Shown: positions 1-9,240 of the stretch, in pieces
Layout: each line of letters opens with the position of its first letter
Numbering within the stretch: the stretch's first letter is position 1
The notes under the pieces: generated by a model
The model's input: the letters and a program-made list of their open reading frames with translations, nothing else
Database searches by the model: none
What the model was told of the DNA's origin: nothing
Assembly (NCBI GenBank): GCA_900550925.1
Contig: URTU01000002.1
Span: forward strand, 1 to 64,000
DNA: 64,000 nt
Reading direction: 5' to 3'
Origin: an uncultured Alistipes sp.
Lineage (GTDB): Bacteria > Bacteroidota > Bacteroidia > Bacteroidales > Rikenellaceae
Position numbers and translations under genes: made by a program

Positions 1-157
1 CCATCCAGTCCATGGTAGCGGCACCCTCGTGTACCTCGCCGATCTTGTGGGTTTTACCCGTATAGAAAAGAATACGCTCAGAGGTAGTTGTTTTACCGGC
101 ATCGATATGAGCCATGATACCGATATTGCGAGTATAATGTAAATCTCTTGTTGCCAT
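1..157 (-). CDS. fusA: Elongation factor G, N-terminal part (runs off the window edge)
   Basis: The first 52 codons are visible and read as the start of canonical [24 protein letters not shown] followed by [13 protein letters not shown]. The P-loop AHIDAGKTT and the start of switch I ([16 protein letters not shown]) are intact, unlike in the EF-G paralogue at 9241-11394. EF-G is the GTPase that drives ribosomal translocation in the cytoplasm. It lies 15 bases downstream of rpsG as the third gene of the str operon (rpsL-rpsG-fusA). The stop lies outside the window. Confidence 0.97.
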   Translation of the reverse strand, partial: MATRDLHYTRNIGIMAHIDAGKTTTSERILFYTGKTHKIGEVHEGAATMDWM

Positions 158-172
158 TGTCTTCGCCTCTAA

Positions 173-649
173 CTAAAATCTGAAATGTGCGAATGCCTTG
201 TTGGCCTCGGCCATACGGTGCATCTCCTCTTTACGTTTGAATGCGGCGCCTTCCTGATTGTAGGCGGCCATTATTTCGGCTGAGAGTTTTTCTGCCATCG
301 ACTTCCCGGCGCGTTTGCGAGAGTAAAGGACAAGGTTTTTCATCGACAATGAAATCTTGCGCTCGGGTCGCACCTCGGTAGGAACCTGGAAGGTGGCACC
401 ACCGATACGCTTCGATTTAACCTCGACCTGCGGGGTAATGTTTTCGAGCGCCTGTTTCCAGATTTCGAGGGGCGATTTGTCTGCATCCTTCATCTTCTCG
501 CCAACGATATCCAACGCATCGTAGAATATCGAATAGGCAATACTCTTCTTTCCGTCCAACATAAGGTTGTTTACGAACCTTGTTACAAGTACATCCGAGA
601 ACTTGGGATCCGGAAGTAGAATTCGCTTCTTTGGCTTAGCTTTTCTCAT
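173..649 (-). CDS. rpsG: 30S ribosomal protein S7
   Basis: 158 residues, the usual S7 length. The N-terminus [17 protein letters not shown] and the later segments [21 protein letters not shown] and [19 protein letters not shown] are classic S7. S7 is a primary assembly protein of the 30S head and binds 16S rRNA near the decoding centre and E site. It sits between rpsL (40-base gap) and fusA (15-base gap), the standard str order, so it is almost certainly co-transcribed with them. Nothing unusual is seen. Confidence 0.98.
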   Translation of the reverse strand: MRKAKPKKRILLPDPKFSDVLVTRFVNNLMLDGKKSIAYSIFYDALDIVGEKMKDADKSPLEIWKQALENITPQVEVKSKRIGGATFQVPTEVRPERKISLSMKNLVLYSRKRAGKSMAEKLSAEIMAAYNQEGAAFKRKEEMHRMAEANKAFAHFRF

Positions 650-689
650 TTTTCTAAAAAAATATCTTCAGTGTTGTTGTCTTTTCGGT

Positions 690-1091
690 TTACTTCTTCT
701 TAGCGGGAGTGCCTTTTCCAGCCTTGGGGCGTTTTGCTCCGTATTTCGAGCGGCGCTGCAGACGTCCGTCCACACCAGCCGAGTCGAGGGCTCCGCGAAC
801 GAGGTGGTAACGTACACCCGGAAGGTCCTTAACACGTCCGCCGCGCACCAGTACGATCGAGTGCTCCTGCAGGTTGTGGCCTTCGCCCGGGATGTAGGCA
901 TTGACCTCTTTACCGTTTGTCAATTTCACACGTGCTACCTTACGCATTGCCGAATTAGGCTTCTTGGGTGTAGTGGTGTACACACGGGTACATACACCGC
1001 GACGCTGAGGACACGCATCGAGCGCCGGCGACTTGCTCTTGTCGTTGATCTGCGCTCTGCCATTTCTTACTAACTGTTGAATAGTAGGCAT
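690..1091 (-). CDS. rpsL: 30S ribosomal protein S12
   Basis: 133 residues with typical S12 motifs: [12 protein letters not shown] at the start, [16 protein letters not shown] in the middle and [14 protein letters not shown] later. S12 sits at the decoding centre and monitors codon-anticodon pairing. The lysines of the TTPKKPNS and GGRVKDLPG loops, where substitutions commonly give streptomycin resistance, are both present, so this copy looks like the ordinary sensitive form. It is the first gene of the str operon. A TATCTTTG promoter element lies about 65 bases upstream of its start. Confidence 0.98.
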   Translation of the reverse strand: MPTIQQLVRNGRAQINDKSKSPALDACPQRRGVCTRVYTTTPKKPNSAMRKVARVKLTNGKEVNAYIPGEGHNLQEHSIVLVRGGRVKDLPGVRYHLVRGALDSAGVDGRLQRRSKYGAKRPKAGKGTPAKKK

Positions 1092-1156
1092 TTTCTTACT
1101 GTTTTGTCCTTTAGTTTTGTTTGAAATCTCGTTATTCCATTATCCAAAATGGACTG

Positions 1157-1164
1157 CAAAGATA
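1157..1164 (-). promoter_or_regulatory. -7 element (TATCTTTG) of the str operon promoter
   Basis: On the minus strand the sequence is TATCTTTG, a perfect match to the Bacteroidota TAnnTTTG -7 box, 65 bases before the rpsL ATG. The -33 TTG is not well conserved here (TGC at about the right distance). The same box recurs upstream of many other genes in this window. Confidence 0.65.
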
Positions 1165-1404
1165 CGAATTATTTTTCATTGACAGCACTTTTCGCTCTCT
1201 TTTTTCGCTTTTTGACGCCCATTTTCAGCCGATTTGCCCTGTTTGGGGGCATTTGGCTGATCATATTTTCTTATTGTATTCCATGATACATAATTATAGC
1301 TTATCAAATTTGCGGCGGATTATTATTATCATATTGTATACCAGTATAATACATTCGGAATACACAAATAAAACAGCATGCCGACACAATATTCCCAACA
1401 ACAA

Positions 1405-1434
1405 TTCGGGCAGGACCCGAAGATCCTGCCCGAA
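1405..1434 (-). terminator. Hairpin after pyrF, probable terminator
   Basis: TTCGGGCAGGA at 1405-1415 pairs perfectly with TCCTGCCCGAA at 1424-1434 around an 8-base loop. It lies about 70 bases downstream of the pyrF stop. There is no long T-run after it on the minus strand, only TTGTTGTTGG, so its efficiency is uncertain. Confidence 0.55.
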
Positions 1435-1503
1435 CATACTCAAACCATATTTTCGGAGGCCCTGCAACAGCCGCAGCGCCTCCATATATAACGTCGCAAC
1501 CGA

Positions 1504-2328
1504 CTACAAATACATCTTCAACAATTTGTCCATCTCCTGCTGCATAGCCTGCGCCTTGAGGGCTGCGGCACTTGCAAAATCCTCGCCCGAAGAGGCGTAG
1601 ATAATCCCGCGCGACGAGTTGACCAGCAGGCCGCAATGCGAATTCATTCCGTATGCTGCAACATCCTTCAGCGAGCCTCCCTGGGCGCCCACTCCAGGCA
1701 CAAGCAGGAAGTGGTCGGGTACGATCTTCCGGATGCCGCCGAGCATCATTGCCTGCGTGGCCCCCACCACGAACATCGTATTGTTGCGCGAGCCCCACTC
1801 CGAAGCCGTTTCGAGCACCTGCTCATAGAGTTTGCGACCGTTGGCCAGGGGCAGTATCTCGAAATCAGCTGCCGAAGCGTTCGAGTTCAGGGCGAGTATG
1901 ACGGCCCATTTGCCCTCGTAGGCAAGGAACGGTTCGACGGTATCGCGTCCCATGTACGGTGACAGCGTAACGGCATCGGCCGAACCATTCTCGAAAAAGG
2001 CCCGTGCATACATTGCCGACGTATTGCCGATATCGCCGCGCTTGGCGTCGAGAATGATGAACATCTCGGGGTACTTCTCGCGGATATAGCTGCAAGTACG
2101 CTCGAGCGAGGTTATGCCGGCCGCACCATGCTCTTCGTAAAAGGCCATGTTGGGCTTGTAGCAAACCGTGTACGGAGCCGTCGCATCGACTATCGCACGG
2201 TTGAATGCAAAGATCGGATCCTCCTCCGAGCGCACGCATTCCGGCAATTTGCGCACATCGGTATCCAACCCGACACACAGAAAACTGCGCTTGGCAAGTA
2301 TCTGCCTGAAAAGTTGTTCGTAAGTCAT
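1504..2328 (-). CDS. pyrF: Orotidine 5'-phosphate decarboxylase (type 2)
   Basis: 274 residues. The enzyme decarboxylates OMP to UMP, the last step of de novo pyrimidine synthesis. The catalytic-site motif [10 protein letters not shown] (Lys and Asp residues of the DxKxxDI signature) is present, as is the phosphate-loop region [11 protein letters not shown]. The N-terminal [14 protein letters not shown] and the total length fit the longer type 2 PyrF family rather than the roughly 230-residue type 1. It appears to be a single-gene unit between a secreted esterase gene and the str operon. Confidence 0.95.
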   Translation of the reverse strand: MTYEQLFRQILAKRSFLCVGLDTDVRKLPECVRSEEDPIFAFNRAIVDATAPYTVCYKPNMAFYEEHGAAGITSLERTCSYIREKYPEMFIILDAKRGDIGNTSAMYARAFFENGSADAVTLSPYMGRDTVEPFLAYEGKWAVILALNSNASAADFEILPLANGRKLYEQVLETASEWGSRNNTMFVVGATQAMMLGGIRKIVPDHFLLVPGVGAQGGSLKDVAAYGMNSHCGLLVNSSRGIIYASSGEDFASAAALKAQAMQQEMDKLLKMYL

Positions 2329-2382
2329 TTCTTATATCTCCTCAACAATTGGTTTACTGCTATTTGCAACGTCCTCACCGAA

Positions 2383-3300
2383 TCAGTGCGCACGGATCCA
2401 CTCGAGAAGCGTACGCTTCCATGTCTGACAAAACGCTCCCTCCTTGCGCAGGTCCCAGCCGTGACCGCCCGAAGGGTAGACGTGCATTTCGGCTTGGATA
2501 CCCGACCGCTTCAGGGCATCGTAAAACATCGTGCTGTTCAGCGGCGACACAACCCGGTCGTCATCTGCCAGCAGCAGCAACACCGGCGGCGTATTACCGT
2601 TGACCCGGCGCTCCGCACCGTAATCCGACCGTCCCGACTGCTGCCTCCACCCTTCACCCAGAAGATATTTCATCGACGTCGGTTCGGCATACTCCTCGCG
2701 GTCGGTTATCACCGGATAGAAGAGTGCGGCAAAGGCCAGCCTGTCGCAAATTCCCTCCTCGGTAGCCGCCATGGCCGCCAGATGACCGCCGGCCGAGAAT
2801 CCGATGACGCCCAGATGCGCCGTATCGATTCCGAGCGCTTCGGCATTCGCCTCCAGATAGTCCACCGCAGCCCGCACATCCTCGATCGGCACTTCGGGAT
2901 GGCCGTTCGGCAGGCGGTATTTAAGCACTGCCGCCGTAATACCGTTCTCGGCGAGCCACTGCGCAAAGGCATACCCTTCGCGATCCATCACCAGTCGGCG
3001 ATAGGCACCGCCCGGGCACAATATCACACACCGTCCCGCAGCCGCTCCACTCTCTTCGTCAGCGGCCGCCTTGTATATGAACAGTTGCGAACGCACCGTG
3101 TTGGTCAGGCTGTTTGGCTGATCCTCCCACTCGTCGCCCTCAAGGCCATTGTCGGTCGGGGCGGTATCATTGGTCAGCAGGTCGACACACAGATCCTCGC
3201 CGTATCGCTGCCCGAAGACCGACACCGGAACAAACATCAACAGCATGGCGGTCGCCACAAAAGCTGTTCGAACAAACTTTCCCATATCTGAATCTTTCAT
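2383..3300 (-). CDS. Secreted alpha/beta-hydrolase (acetylesterase-like)
   Basis: 305 residues. A hydrophobic segment near residues 8-29 (VRTAFVATAMLLMFVPVSVFG) ends in a plausible signal-peptidase site, and an internal Met at residue 6 would give a tidier signal peptide. The mature part has the alpha/beta-hydrolase layout: an oxyanion loop CPGGAY, the nucleophile elbow GFSAGGHLAA, an acid in ADDDRVVSP and a late histidine in GGHGWD. This matches the BD-FAE/acetyl-xylan-esterase-like group that removes acyl groups from glycans. The exact substrate cannot be read from sequence. It is on the same strand as pyrF with a 54-base gap. Confidence 0.8.
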   Translation of the reverse strand: MKDSDMGKFVRTAFVATAMLLMFVPVSVFGQRYGEDLCVDLLTNDTAPTDNGLEGDEWEDQPNSLTNTVRSQLFIYKAAADEESGAAAGRCVILCPGGAYRRLVMDREGYAFAQWLAENGITAAVLKYRLPNGHPEVPIEDVRAAVDYLEANAEALGIDTAHLGVIGFSAGGHLAAMAATEEGICDRLAFAALFYPVITDREEYAEPTSMKYLLGEGWRQQSGRSDYGAERRVNGNTPPVLLLLADDDRVVSPLNSTMFYDALKRSGIQAEMHVYPSGGHGWDLRKEGAFCQTWKRTLLEWIRAH

Positions 3301-3488
3301 TGAATGTCATGCCAAACACAGCCGCAACCATACGGGCCAGTCCGCACTCACCGCGAACCGGCTCCTCACAGCCGGACACTTTCACGCGCATCGCCCCATA
3401 GCCGCACCCGCGGCACGGCCGCCTGTCAGGGGAGCAGAACGCAAGGCCCGCTGCCGGCAACGGCATCACCCCAGGCAGCCCCGCAGTA

Positions 3489-6245
3489 TCAGACAACGAT
3501 ATTGATGATCTTGCCTGGAACGATGATCACCTTCTTCGGGGTCTTGCCGTCCAGCCATTTTGCTACGGTCGGATCGGCCAGAACATCCTTTTCGATCTCC
3601 TCGCGCGAGGCATCCAGCGCCAACTGTTTCTTGGCGCGCACCTTGCCGTTGACCGAAACCGGATATTCGTGGCTCTTCTCCACAAGGCATTCGGGATCAT
3701 ACTCCGGATATGTGGCATCGCAGACCGACGTATCGTGTCCGAGCACATGCCACAACTCCTCGGCGATATGCGGAGCGAACGGGGCCAGAAGCACCGTCAG
3801 CGGCTCCAGCACCTCACGTTTCGAGCAGTCGCCCAACTCATTGAGGCAGATCATGAAGGCCGCAACCGACGTATTGAACGAGAAGTTTTCGATATCCTCG
3901 CGCACCTTCTTGATGGTCTTGTGCAGGATCTTGCGCTCGGCCGGCGTCATGCTCTGATCGTTGAGTTTCAGTGCGCCGTCGCGGCCGAAGAAGAGTCCCC
4001 AGAAGCGGCGCAGGAACTTGTGTACGCCGTCGATGCCGTTCGTATCCCAGGGCTTCGACTGCTCGAGCGGCCCGAGGAACATCTCGTACATGCGCAGCGT
4101 GTCGGCGCCGTAGTTCTCGACGATGTAGTCGGGGTTGACGACGTTGTACATCGACTTGGACATCTTCTCGATAGCCCAACCGCAGACATATTTGCCATCC
4201 TCGAGGATGAATTCGGCCTTTGCGAACTCGGGGCGCCAGCGGCGGAAGGCATCCAGATCGAGCAGGTCGTTGCGGACAATGTTGACATCGACATGAATCT
4301 CCTGTGTCTTGTACTGATCCTTCAGGCCGTACGACACGAACTTGTCGGTCCCGACCACGCGGTAGACGAAGTTCGAACGGCCCTGAATCATGCCCTGATT
4401 GACCAGCTTGCGGAAGGGTTCCTCCTCGCAGACATAGCCCAGATCGTACAGGAACTTGTTCCAGAAACGCGAATACATCAGGTGCCCCGTAGCGTGCTCG
4501 ATGCCGCCGACATAGAGATCGACGTTGCGCCAGTACTCGTCGGCTTCACGACTTACGAGCGCCTTGTCGTTGTGCGGGTCCATGTAGCGCAGGTAGTAGG
4601 CGCTCGAACCGGCAAAACCCGGCATCGTCGACAACTCATATGGATACCCCTCCGGCGTTGCCCAGTGTTCGGCACGCGCCAGCGGCGGTTCGCCCTGCTC
4701 CGTGGGTCCGAAGTCCTTCACCTCGGGCAGTTCGAGCGGCAGCGCCTCCAGCGGCAGCACATGCGCCACATCATCCTTGTAGTAGACCGGGAAGGGCTCG
4801 CCCCAATAGCGCTGCCGCGAGAAGATCGCATCGCGCAGGCGGTAGTTGATCCGCTTGCGGCCGATACCGCGGCGCTCGACCTCGTCGAACATCCGTTCGA
4901 TGGCCTCCTTGACGTCGAGCCCCGTAATGAATCCCGAATTTATCATCTTGCCTGACTTGGCATCGTAGCTCTCCTTCGAAATGTCACCGCCTTCGACCAC
5001 CGGAACGATCTCCAGCCCGAAGTGGCGGGCAAAGGCGTAGTCGCGCGAATCGTGCGCCGGCACGGCCATGATGGCACCCGTACCGTATCCCGCCAGCACG
5101 TAGTCCGAAACATAGATCGGTATCTCCTTGCCGGTAAATGGATTCACGGCATACGATCCGGTGAAGACCCCGCTCACACGACGCGTCTCGGCGATACGTT
5201 CACGTTCGGAACGCTTCTTGGTCTGTTCGATATATTCGTCGACGGCCTTCCGGTTCTCGTCGGTCGTCAGTATCCCAACCCACTGGTGTTCGGGCGCGAT
5301 GACCATGAACGTAACCCCGAATACCGTATCGGGACGCGTGGTGAAGATCTCCAGTTTCTCGTCGCGGCCCTTGATGTCGAAGAACATCTGGGCGCCGGTA
5401 CTGCGGCCGATCCAGTTCCGCTGAATCTCCTTGAGCGAATCGCTCCACTCGAGACCATCGAGACCGTCCAGCAGCCGCTGGGCATAGGCCGTGACACGCA
5501 GCAGCCACTGCTTCATGCGCCGCTGCTCGACCGGATAACCGCCCCGCACCGACAGGCCGTCCTTCACCTCATCGTTGGCAAGCACGGTCCCCAGCCCCGG
5601 GCACCAGTTCACCATCGTATCGGCACGGTAGGCCAGGCGGTAGTTGTGCAGCACACGGTCCCGCTGCTTCTCGTCCCACGAGTTCCACTCGGCAGCCGTA
5701 AAACTCATCTCATGCGTGCAGGCCGCATCGACACCCTCGGTTCCGGACTTTTCGAATGCCGCAATCAGTTCGTCGATCGGACGGGCGCACTGCCGACGGT
5801 TGTCGTAATAGTGTCCGAACATCTCGATGAATGCCCACTGCGTCCACTTGTAGTATCCGGGATCGCATGTACGCACCTCGCGGCTCCAGTCGAACGAGAA
5901 ACCGATCTTGTCGAGCTGCTGACGATAACGGGCGATATTCTGGGCCGTCGTGACAGCGGGGTGCTGACCGGTCTGGATTGCATACTGCTCGGCCGGCAGA
6001 CCGAAAGCATCGTATCCCATCGGGTGCAGGACGTTGAATCCGCACAGACGCTTGTATCGCGAATAGATATCCGAAGCTATATATCCGAGCGGGTGGCCCA
6101 CATGCAGGCCGGCACCCGACGGATAGGGGAACATGTCCAACACATAGAATTTCGGTCGCGAGGGGTCGACCTCGACCTTATAGGTTCCGCGTTCACGCCA
6201 CTCTTTTTGCCATTTGGCTTCGATGGCCCTGAAATCGTATTCCAT
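3489..6245 (-). CDS. leuS: Leucyl-tRNA synthetase
   Basis: Charges tRNA-Leu with leucine. The protein starts [16 protein letters not shown], the conserved LeuRS N-terminus, giving 918 residues. The frame stays open for 62 codons further upstream, but that extension has no family similarity and would span the promoter. HIGH appears as HVGH (residues 48-51) within [15 protein letters not shown], and KMSKS as EKMSKSMYN near residue 694. Between them lies the CP1 editing domain ([14 protein letters not shown], then [15 protein letters not shown]), so the enzyme should proofread mischarged tRNA. The C-terminus [11 protein letters not shown] and [19 protein letters not shown] is also typical. Confidence 0.97.
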   Translation of the reverse strand: MEYDFRAIEAKWQKEWRERGTYKVEVDPSRPKFYVLDMFPYPSGAGLHVGHPLGYIASDIYSRYKRLCGFNVLHPMGYDAFGLPAEQYAIQTGQHPAVTTAQNIARYRQQLDKIGFSFDWSREVRTCDPGYYKWTQWAFIEMFGHYYDNRRQCARPIDELIAAFEKSGTEGVDAACTHEMSFTAAEWNSWDEKQRDRVLHNYRLAYRADTMVNWCPGLGTVLANDEVKDGLSVRGGYPVEQRRMKQWLLRVTAYAQRLLDGLDGLEWSDSLKEIQRNWIGRSTGAQMFFDIKGRDEKLEIFTTRPDTVFGVTFMVIAPEHQWVGILTTDENRKAVDEYIEQTKKRSERERIAETRRVSGVFTGSYAVNPFTGKEIPIYVSDYVLAGYGTGAIMAVPAHDSRDYAFARHFGLEIVPVVEGGDISKESYDAKSGKMINSGFITGLDVKEAIERMFDEVERRGIGRKRINYRLRDAIFSRQRYWGEPFPVYYKDDVAHVLPLEALPLELPEVKDFGPTEQGEPPLARAEHWATPEGYPYELSTMPGFAGSSAYYLRYMDPHNDKALVSREADEYWRNVDLYVGGIEHATGHLMYSRFWNKFLYDLGYVCEEEPFRKLVNQGMIQGRSNFVYRVVGTDKFVSYGLKDQYKTQEIHVDVNIVRNDLLDLDAFRRWRPEFAKAEFILEDGKYVCGWAIEKMSKSMYNVVNPDYIVENYGADTLRMYEMFLGPLEQSKPWDTNGIDGVHKFLRRFWGLFFGRDGALKLNDQSMTPAERKILHKTIKKVREDIENFSFNTSVAAFMICLNELGDCSKREVLEPLTVLLAPFAPHIAEELWHVLGHDTSVCDATYPEYDPECLVEKSHEYPVSVNGKVRAKKQLALDASREEIEKDVLADPTVAKWLDGKTPKKVIIVPGKIINIVV

Positions 6246-6290
6246 ACTCTTATATCGTCGTTTTATTTCAACATTCAGTAAATGATCCTG

Positions 6291-6298
6291 CAAAAGTA
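6291..6298 (-). promoter_or_regulatory. -7 element (TACTTTTG) upstream of leuS
   Basis: Minus-strand TACTTTTG fits TAnnTTTG and lies 45 bases before the chosen leuS ATG. It argues against any start further upstream. The -33 element is weak. Confidence 0.5.
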
Positions 6299-6489
6299 AG
6301 ATTTTTTCACGGATAATCGACATTCTGTGCTCAGTTTTACCCGATTGACGGGTGTTATCGGGCCAAAAACCGATCATCATGCCTGCGCTGCTTCCGCAAA
6401 ACCACCCATAACGGAGACATTTTTCACACACTTTCGCGGGACAATAATTGCAGAATCAGAAATTTTGCCTATTTTTGTCGCACAATCCC

Positions 6490-6563
<74 letters not shown>

Positions 6564-6570
6564 CAACACA

Positions 6571-6609
6571 ACAGAGGCCGTTTCTCGTTTGAAACGGCCT
6601 CTGTTTTTT
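6571..6609 (+). terminator. Rho-independent terminator after tRNA-Ala
   Basis: ACAGAGGCCGTTTC (6571-6584) pairs perfectly with GAAACGGCCTCTGT (6591-6604) around a 6-base loop and is followed by a run of six T. It begins eight bases after the tRNA. Its rel side is less ideal, so it mainly serves the tRNA. Confidence 0.9.
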
Positions 6610-6653
6610 GCATATCTCATCGCGCCAGTCCAGCCTCTTTGCCGCCCGGCCCG

Positions 6654-8858
6654 TCACTTGTTGATACGGTAGGCCCGCTGTACACCCTTTATGCGCAGGA
6701 TCTTGTAAATCAACATGTCGACCACGTTGCTGCTCGGCACCTCGACATTGACAACTCCCGACAGCGTCCCCTCGGACGACGACATGCTCATCGAACGTAT
6801 GTTCAGCTTCAGGTCGTGGTTTATGACCTCCGTGATACGGTTCACCATACCCGTCGTATCGTCGGCCACCACCTTGATCGAGGCCCGGAACGCACCGTCG
6901 ACAACCGTATCGCGCCACCGCGCCTCGATAACCCTGTAGGGGAAATTCTCGCGCAGACGGGCCGCATTCGGACAATCCTTGCGGTGAATCGTGATTCCCG
7001 AATTGATCGTCACGAACCCGAACACGTCATCTCCCATAATCGGATTGCAGCACTTGGCCAGCTTGTAGTCGATCTTGTGGATGCTGTCGTCGATGATCAG
7101 GGCATCCCCCGACGACCGCCGCGTATAGCCCTTCGACGAATCGGCCGCCGCTGCCGCAAGCTTGCGCTGCTCGTCGGCCTCGCCGCTCAGATATTTCGTC
7201 AGGACATCCTTTATGTCGGCAAAATCGATCTTCTGCTCCAGGATCCGGCTGTAAAGCTCCGTCCCCGTGCGAATCTTGTACCACTTGCACAGGTACATCA
7301 CCGCATCGTCGATCGAGATGTTCAGCTTCCAGTTCTTCAGCTTGCGTTCGAGCTCCTCGCGCCCCAGACGGGCCTGGCGGGCCTGCTCCTCACGCAGGAA
7401 CTGACGGATCTTGTTGCGGGCTTTCGTGGTGGTGACCACATTCAGCCAGTCGGACTTCGGGGTCTGGTTCTTCTGCGTGGTGATCTCGACGATATCGCCA
7501 TTGTGCAGCACCTCGCGGATCGAGACATTGCGATGGTTAACCCGCGCCCCGGAACAGGTCGACCCGATATTCGAGTGTATGTCGAACGCAAAGTCAAGCA
7601 CCGTCGCCCCCTCGGGCAGCTTGCGCAGGTCGCCCTTGGGCGTAAAGACGAAAATCTCGCCCGAAGCCGGTTTGGCATCGAACCGCTGGACCAGCGAATG
7701 GGTCGTATCCTCCATCAGTTCGCGCAGGCGGTTGAGCCACTGCTCGCTGGTCGCAGCCCCCTGGTTGACACCCTTGTAGCGCCAGTGCGCCGCAATACCA
7801 CGTTCGGCAACCTCGTCCATGCGCTCCGAACGGATCTGCACCTCGACCCACTTGCCCTCCTTGGTCACAACGGTCGTATGCAGCGACTCGTAACCGTTCG
7901 ACTTGGGGATCGAGATCCAGTCGCGCATACGGTCGGGGTTGGGCGTGTAGAAATCCGTCACGATCGAATAGATATTCCAACACAGTGTCTTCTCGACCTC
8001 CTGCGGACAGTCGACGATGATCCGCAGCGCAAAGATGTCGAAAACCTCCTCGAACGGAATCTGATTTTTGCGCATCTTGTTCCAGATCGAGAAAATCGAC
8101 TTTGTGCGGCTCTTGATGTGGTACTTGTAGCCGAGTTTGTCGAGCCGCGGGATGATCGGCTCCAGAAAACGCTGTATCAACTGTTCGCGTTCGGTAGCCG
8201 TACTCTCCAGCGAGGCTCGTATGCTGCGGTAGTCTTCGGGTTCGAGATAGCTCAGCGCGATATCCTCCAACTCGCTCTTGACCGTATAAAGGCCAAGCTT
8301 GTGGGCGATCGGGGCATAGAGGTTCAGACTCTCCCAACTCTTCTTGTGATGCTTCGACTGCGGGAAGATCGACAGCGACCGCATCACTTCGAGCCGGTCG
8401 GCCAGCTTGATGAGGATTACGCGCGGGTCGGTCGACAGCGAGACGATCAGGTCGCGGAAATTACCGGCCTGCTCCTTCGACACCTTGGTGTTGACATCCG
8501 AAATGTTGCACAGGCCGCGCGTAATGTTGGCCACGTAATCTCCGAACCGAGACTTGATGTCGTTCATCACGGCCTCGAAATGTTCCGGATCGGACTTGGC
8601 CGCCAGACGCACCACATCGTGCAGCAGCGTTGCCACCGTCGAGTTTCGTCCGAGGCCGATCTCCGAAATAACGATCTCGGCCACCCGCACCGAATGGTCG
8701 AGCAGCGGCTTGCCGTCATATCTGCGGTAACCGGCCAGGGCCCGATCGGCATATACGAGCGCCTTGTCCACCAAATCCTGCGTTACGGTCGAGAAGTTGG
8801 TCCGCACCAACTCCTTCAGTTTCCCGTAGCGCTCATCCAAAGAGAGTCCCTCATCCAT
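6654..8858 (-). CDS. relA: RelA/SpoT-family (p)ppGpp synthetase, hydrolase site apparently degraded
   Basis: 734 residues with the full RSH layout: N-terminal HD domain, synthetase domain, TGS domain and C-terminal ACT domain. The synthetase looks active: KSRTKSIFSIWNKM, FDIFALRIIV, SIPKSNGYESLHTT and EVQIRSERMDEVAERGIAAHW. The HD metal ligands H55, H80, D81 and D154 are kept, but the usual HDVVEDT reads HDVVRLAAK, so the catalytic Glu-Asp pair is replaced by R84-L85, and LADRLHNMR reads LADRLEVMR. The family makes and degrades the stringent-response alarmone; from the residues I infer a synthetase-biased enzyme. A second, hydrolase-competent RSH may exist elsewhere in the genome. Confidence 0.92.
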   Translation of the reverse strand: MDEGLSLDERYGKLKELVRTNFSTVTQDLVDKALVYADRALAGYRRYDGKPLLDHSVRVAEIVISEIGLGRNSTVATLLHDVVRLAAKSDPEHFEAVMNDIKSRFGDYVANITRGLCNISDVNTKVSKEQAGNFRDLIVSLSTDPRVILIKLADRLEVMRSLSIFPQSKHHKKSWESLNLYAPIAHKLGLYTVKSELEDIALSYLEPEDYRSIRASLESTATEREQLIQRFLEPIIPRLDKLGYKYHIKSRTKSIFSIWNKMRKNQIPFEEVFDIFALRIIVDCPQEVEKTLCWNIYSIVTDFYTPNPDRMRDWISIPKSNGYESLHTTVVTKEGKWVEVQIRSERMDEVAERGIAAHWRYKGVNQGAATSEQWLNRLRELMEDTTHSLVQRFDAKPASGEIFVFTPKGDLRKLPEGATVLDFAFDIHSNIGSTCSGARVNHRNVSIREVLHNGDIVEITTQKNQTPKSDWLNVVTTTKARNKIRQFLREEQARQARLGREELERKLKNWKLNISIDDAVMYLCKWYKIRTGTELYSRILEQKIDFADIKDVLTKYLSGEADEQRKLAAAAADSSKGYTRRSSGDALIIDDSIHKIDYKLAKCCNPIMGDDVFGFVTINSGITIHRKDCPNAARLRENFPYRVIEARWRDTVVDGAFRASIKVVADDTTGMVNRITEVINHDLKLNIRSMSMSSSEGTLSGVVNVEVPSSNVVDMLIYKILRIKGVQRAYRINK

Positions 8859-8890
8859 AATCCGACCTTCCGATAATTGTTTTACGGCGG

Positions 8891-8920
8891 CAAGATACTA
8901 AATTAAATGCATTTTCACAA
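8891..8920 (-). promoter_or_regulatory. Probable promoter of the Rel gene
   Basis: On the minus strand TTG (8920-8918) is followed after 20 bases by TATCTTG (8897-8891), close to the TTG-N20-TAnnTTTG pattern. The box ends 32 bases before the ATG at 8858. Confidence 0.6.
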
Positions 8921-9170
8921 TTCGCGCACAGCCGTCCTGCACCATCGTCCGACTCCTGCCCCGTTTCGTTACCTCCGGCTGCCGGAGTACGATAGGCCGG
9001 CTCCGCACGACTTCCATGATCAATCGCCCCTCCCGCACTCCCCACACCGGCCTCAGACACACTCGAAACCGCCGCCAAATACACCTCCCATCCCTACACT
9101 CAAAAGCTGCCGGCACCACTCTCCACCACCTCCGCAAAGGCCCCGTCTTGCATTTTATGCATCACGGTGC

Positions 9171-9200
9171 TTGGTTTTTCAAATAAAATCGCTATATTTA
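9171..9200 (+). promoter_or_regulatory. Probable promoter of the EF-G paralogue
   Basis: TTG at 9171-9173, 19 bases, then TATATTTA at 9193-9200, one mismatch from TAnnTTTG. It leaves a leader of about 35 bases before the ATG at 9241. Confidence 0.55.
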
Positions 9201-9240
9201 GGGTCTTGAACTTGAAACTAAAACCAAATACCTGAATGCA

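Larger units (their letters stand above)
1092..1503. other. Intergenic region between pyrF and rpsL
   Basis: About 410 bases without a convincing gene. It holds the str promoter near 1157-1164 and a strong inverted repeat at 1405-1434 just past the pyrF stop. The stretch between about 1170 and 1400 is AT-rich and shows no other structure that I can support. Short reading frames crossing it lack coding character and run antisense into pyrF. Confidence 0.6.
8859..9240. other. Divergent intergenic region between rel and the EF-G paralogue
   Basis: About 380 bases with promoters at both ends (8891-8920 minus; 9171-9200 plus). The middle, about 8925-9160, is C-rich on the plus strand and shows no gene, RNA fold or repeat that I can support. 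Confidence 0.5.

Noticed and set aside
5022..6281. Long plus-strand frame antisense to leuS
   Set aside because: Shadow caused by third-position GC bias; leuS motifs on the other strand are unambiguous.
3489..6431. Extended start for leuS at 6431
   Set aside because: The extra 62 codons have no LeuRS similarity and cover the promoter; the family start is at 6245.
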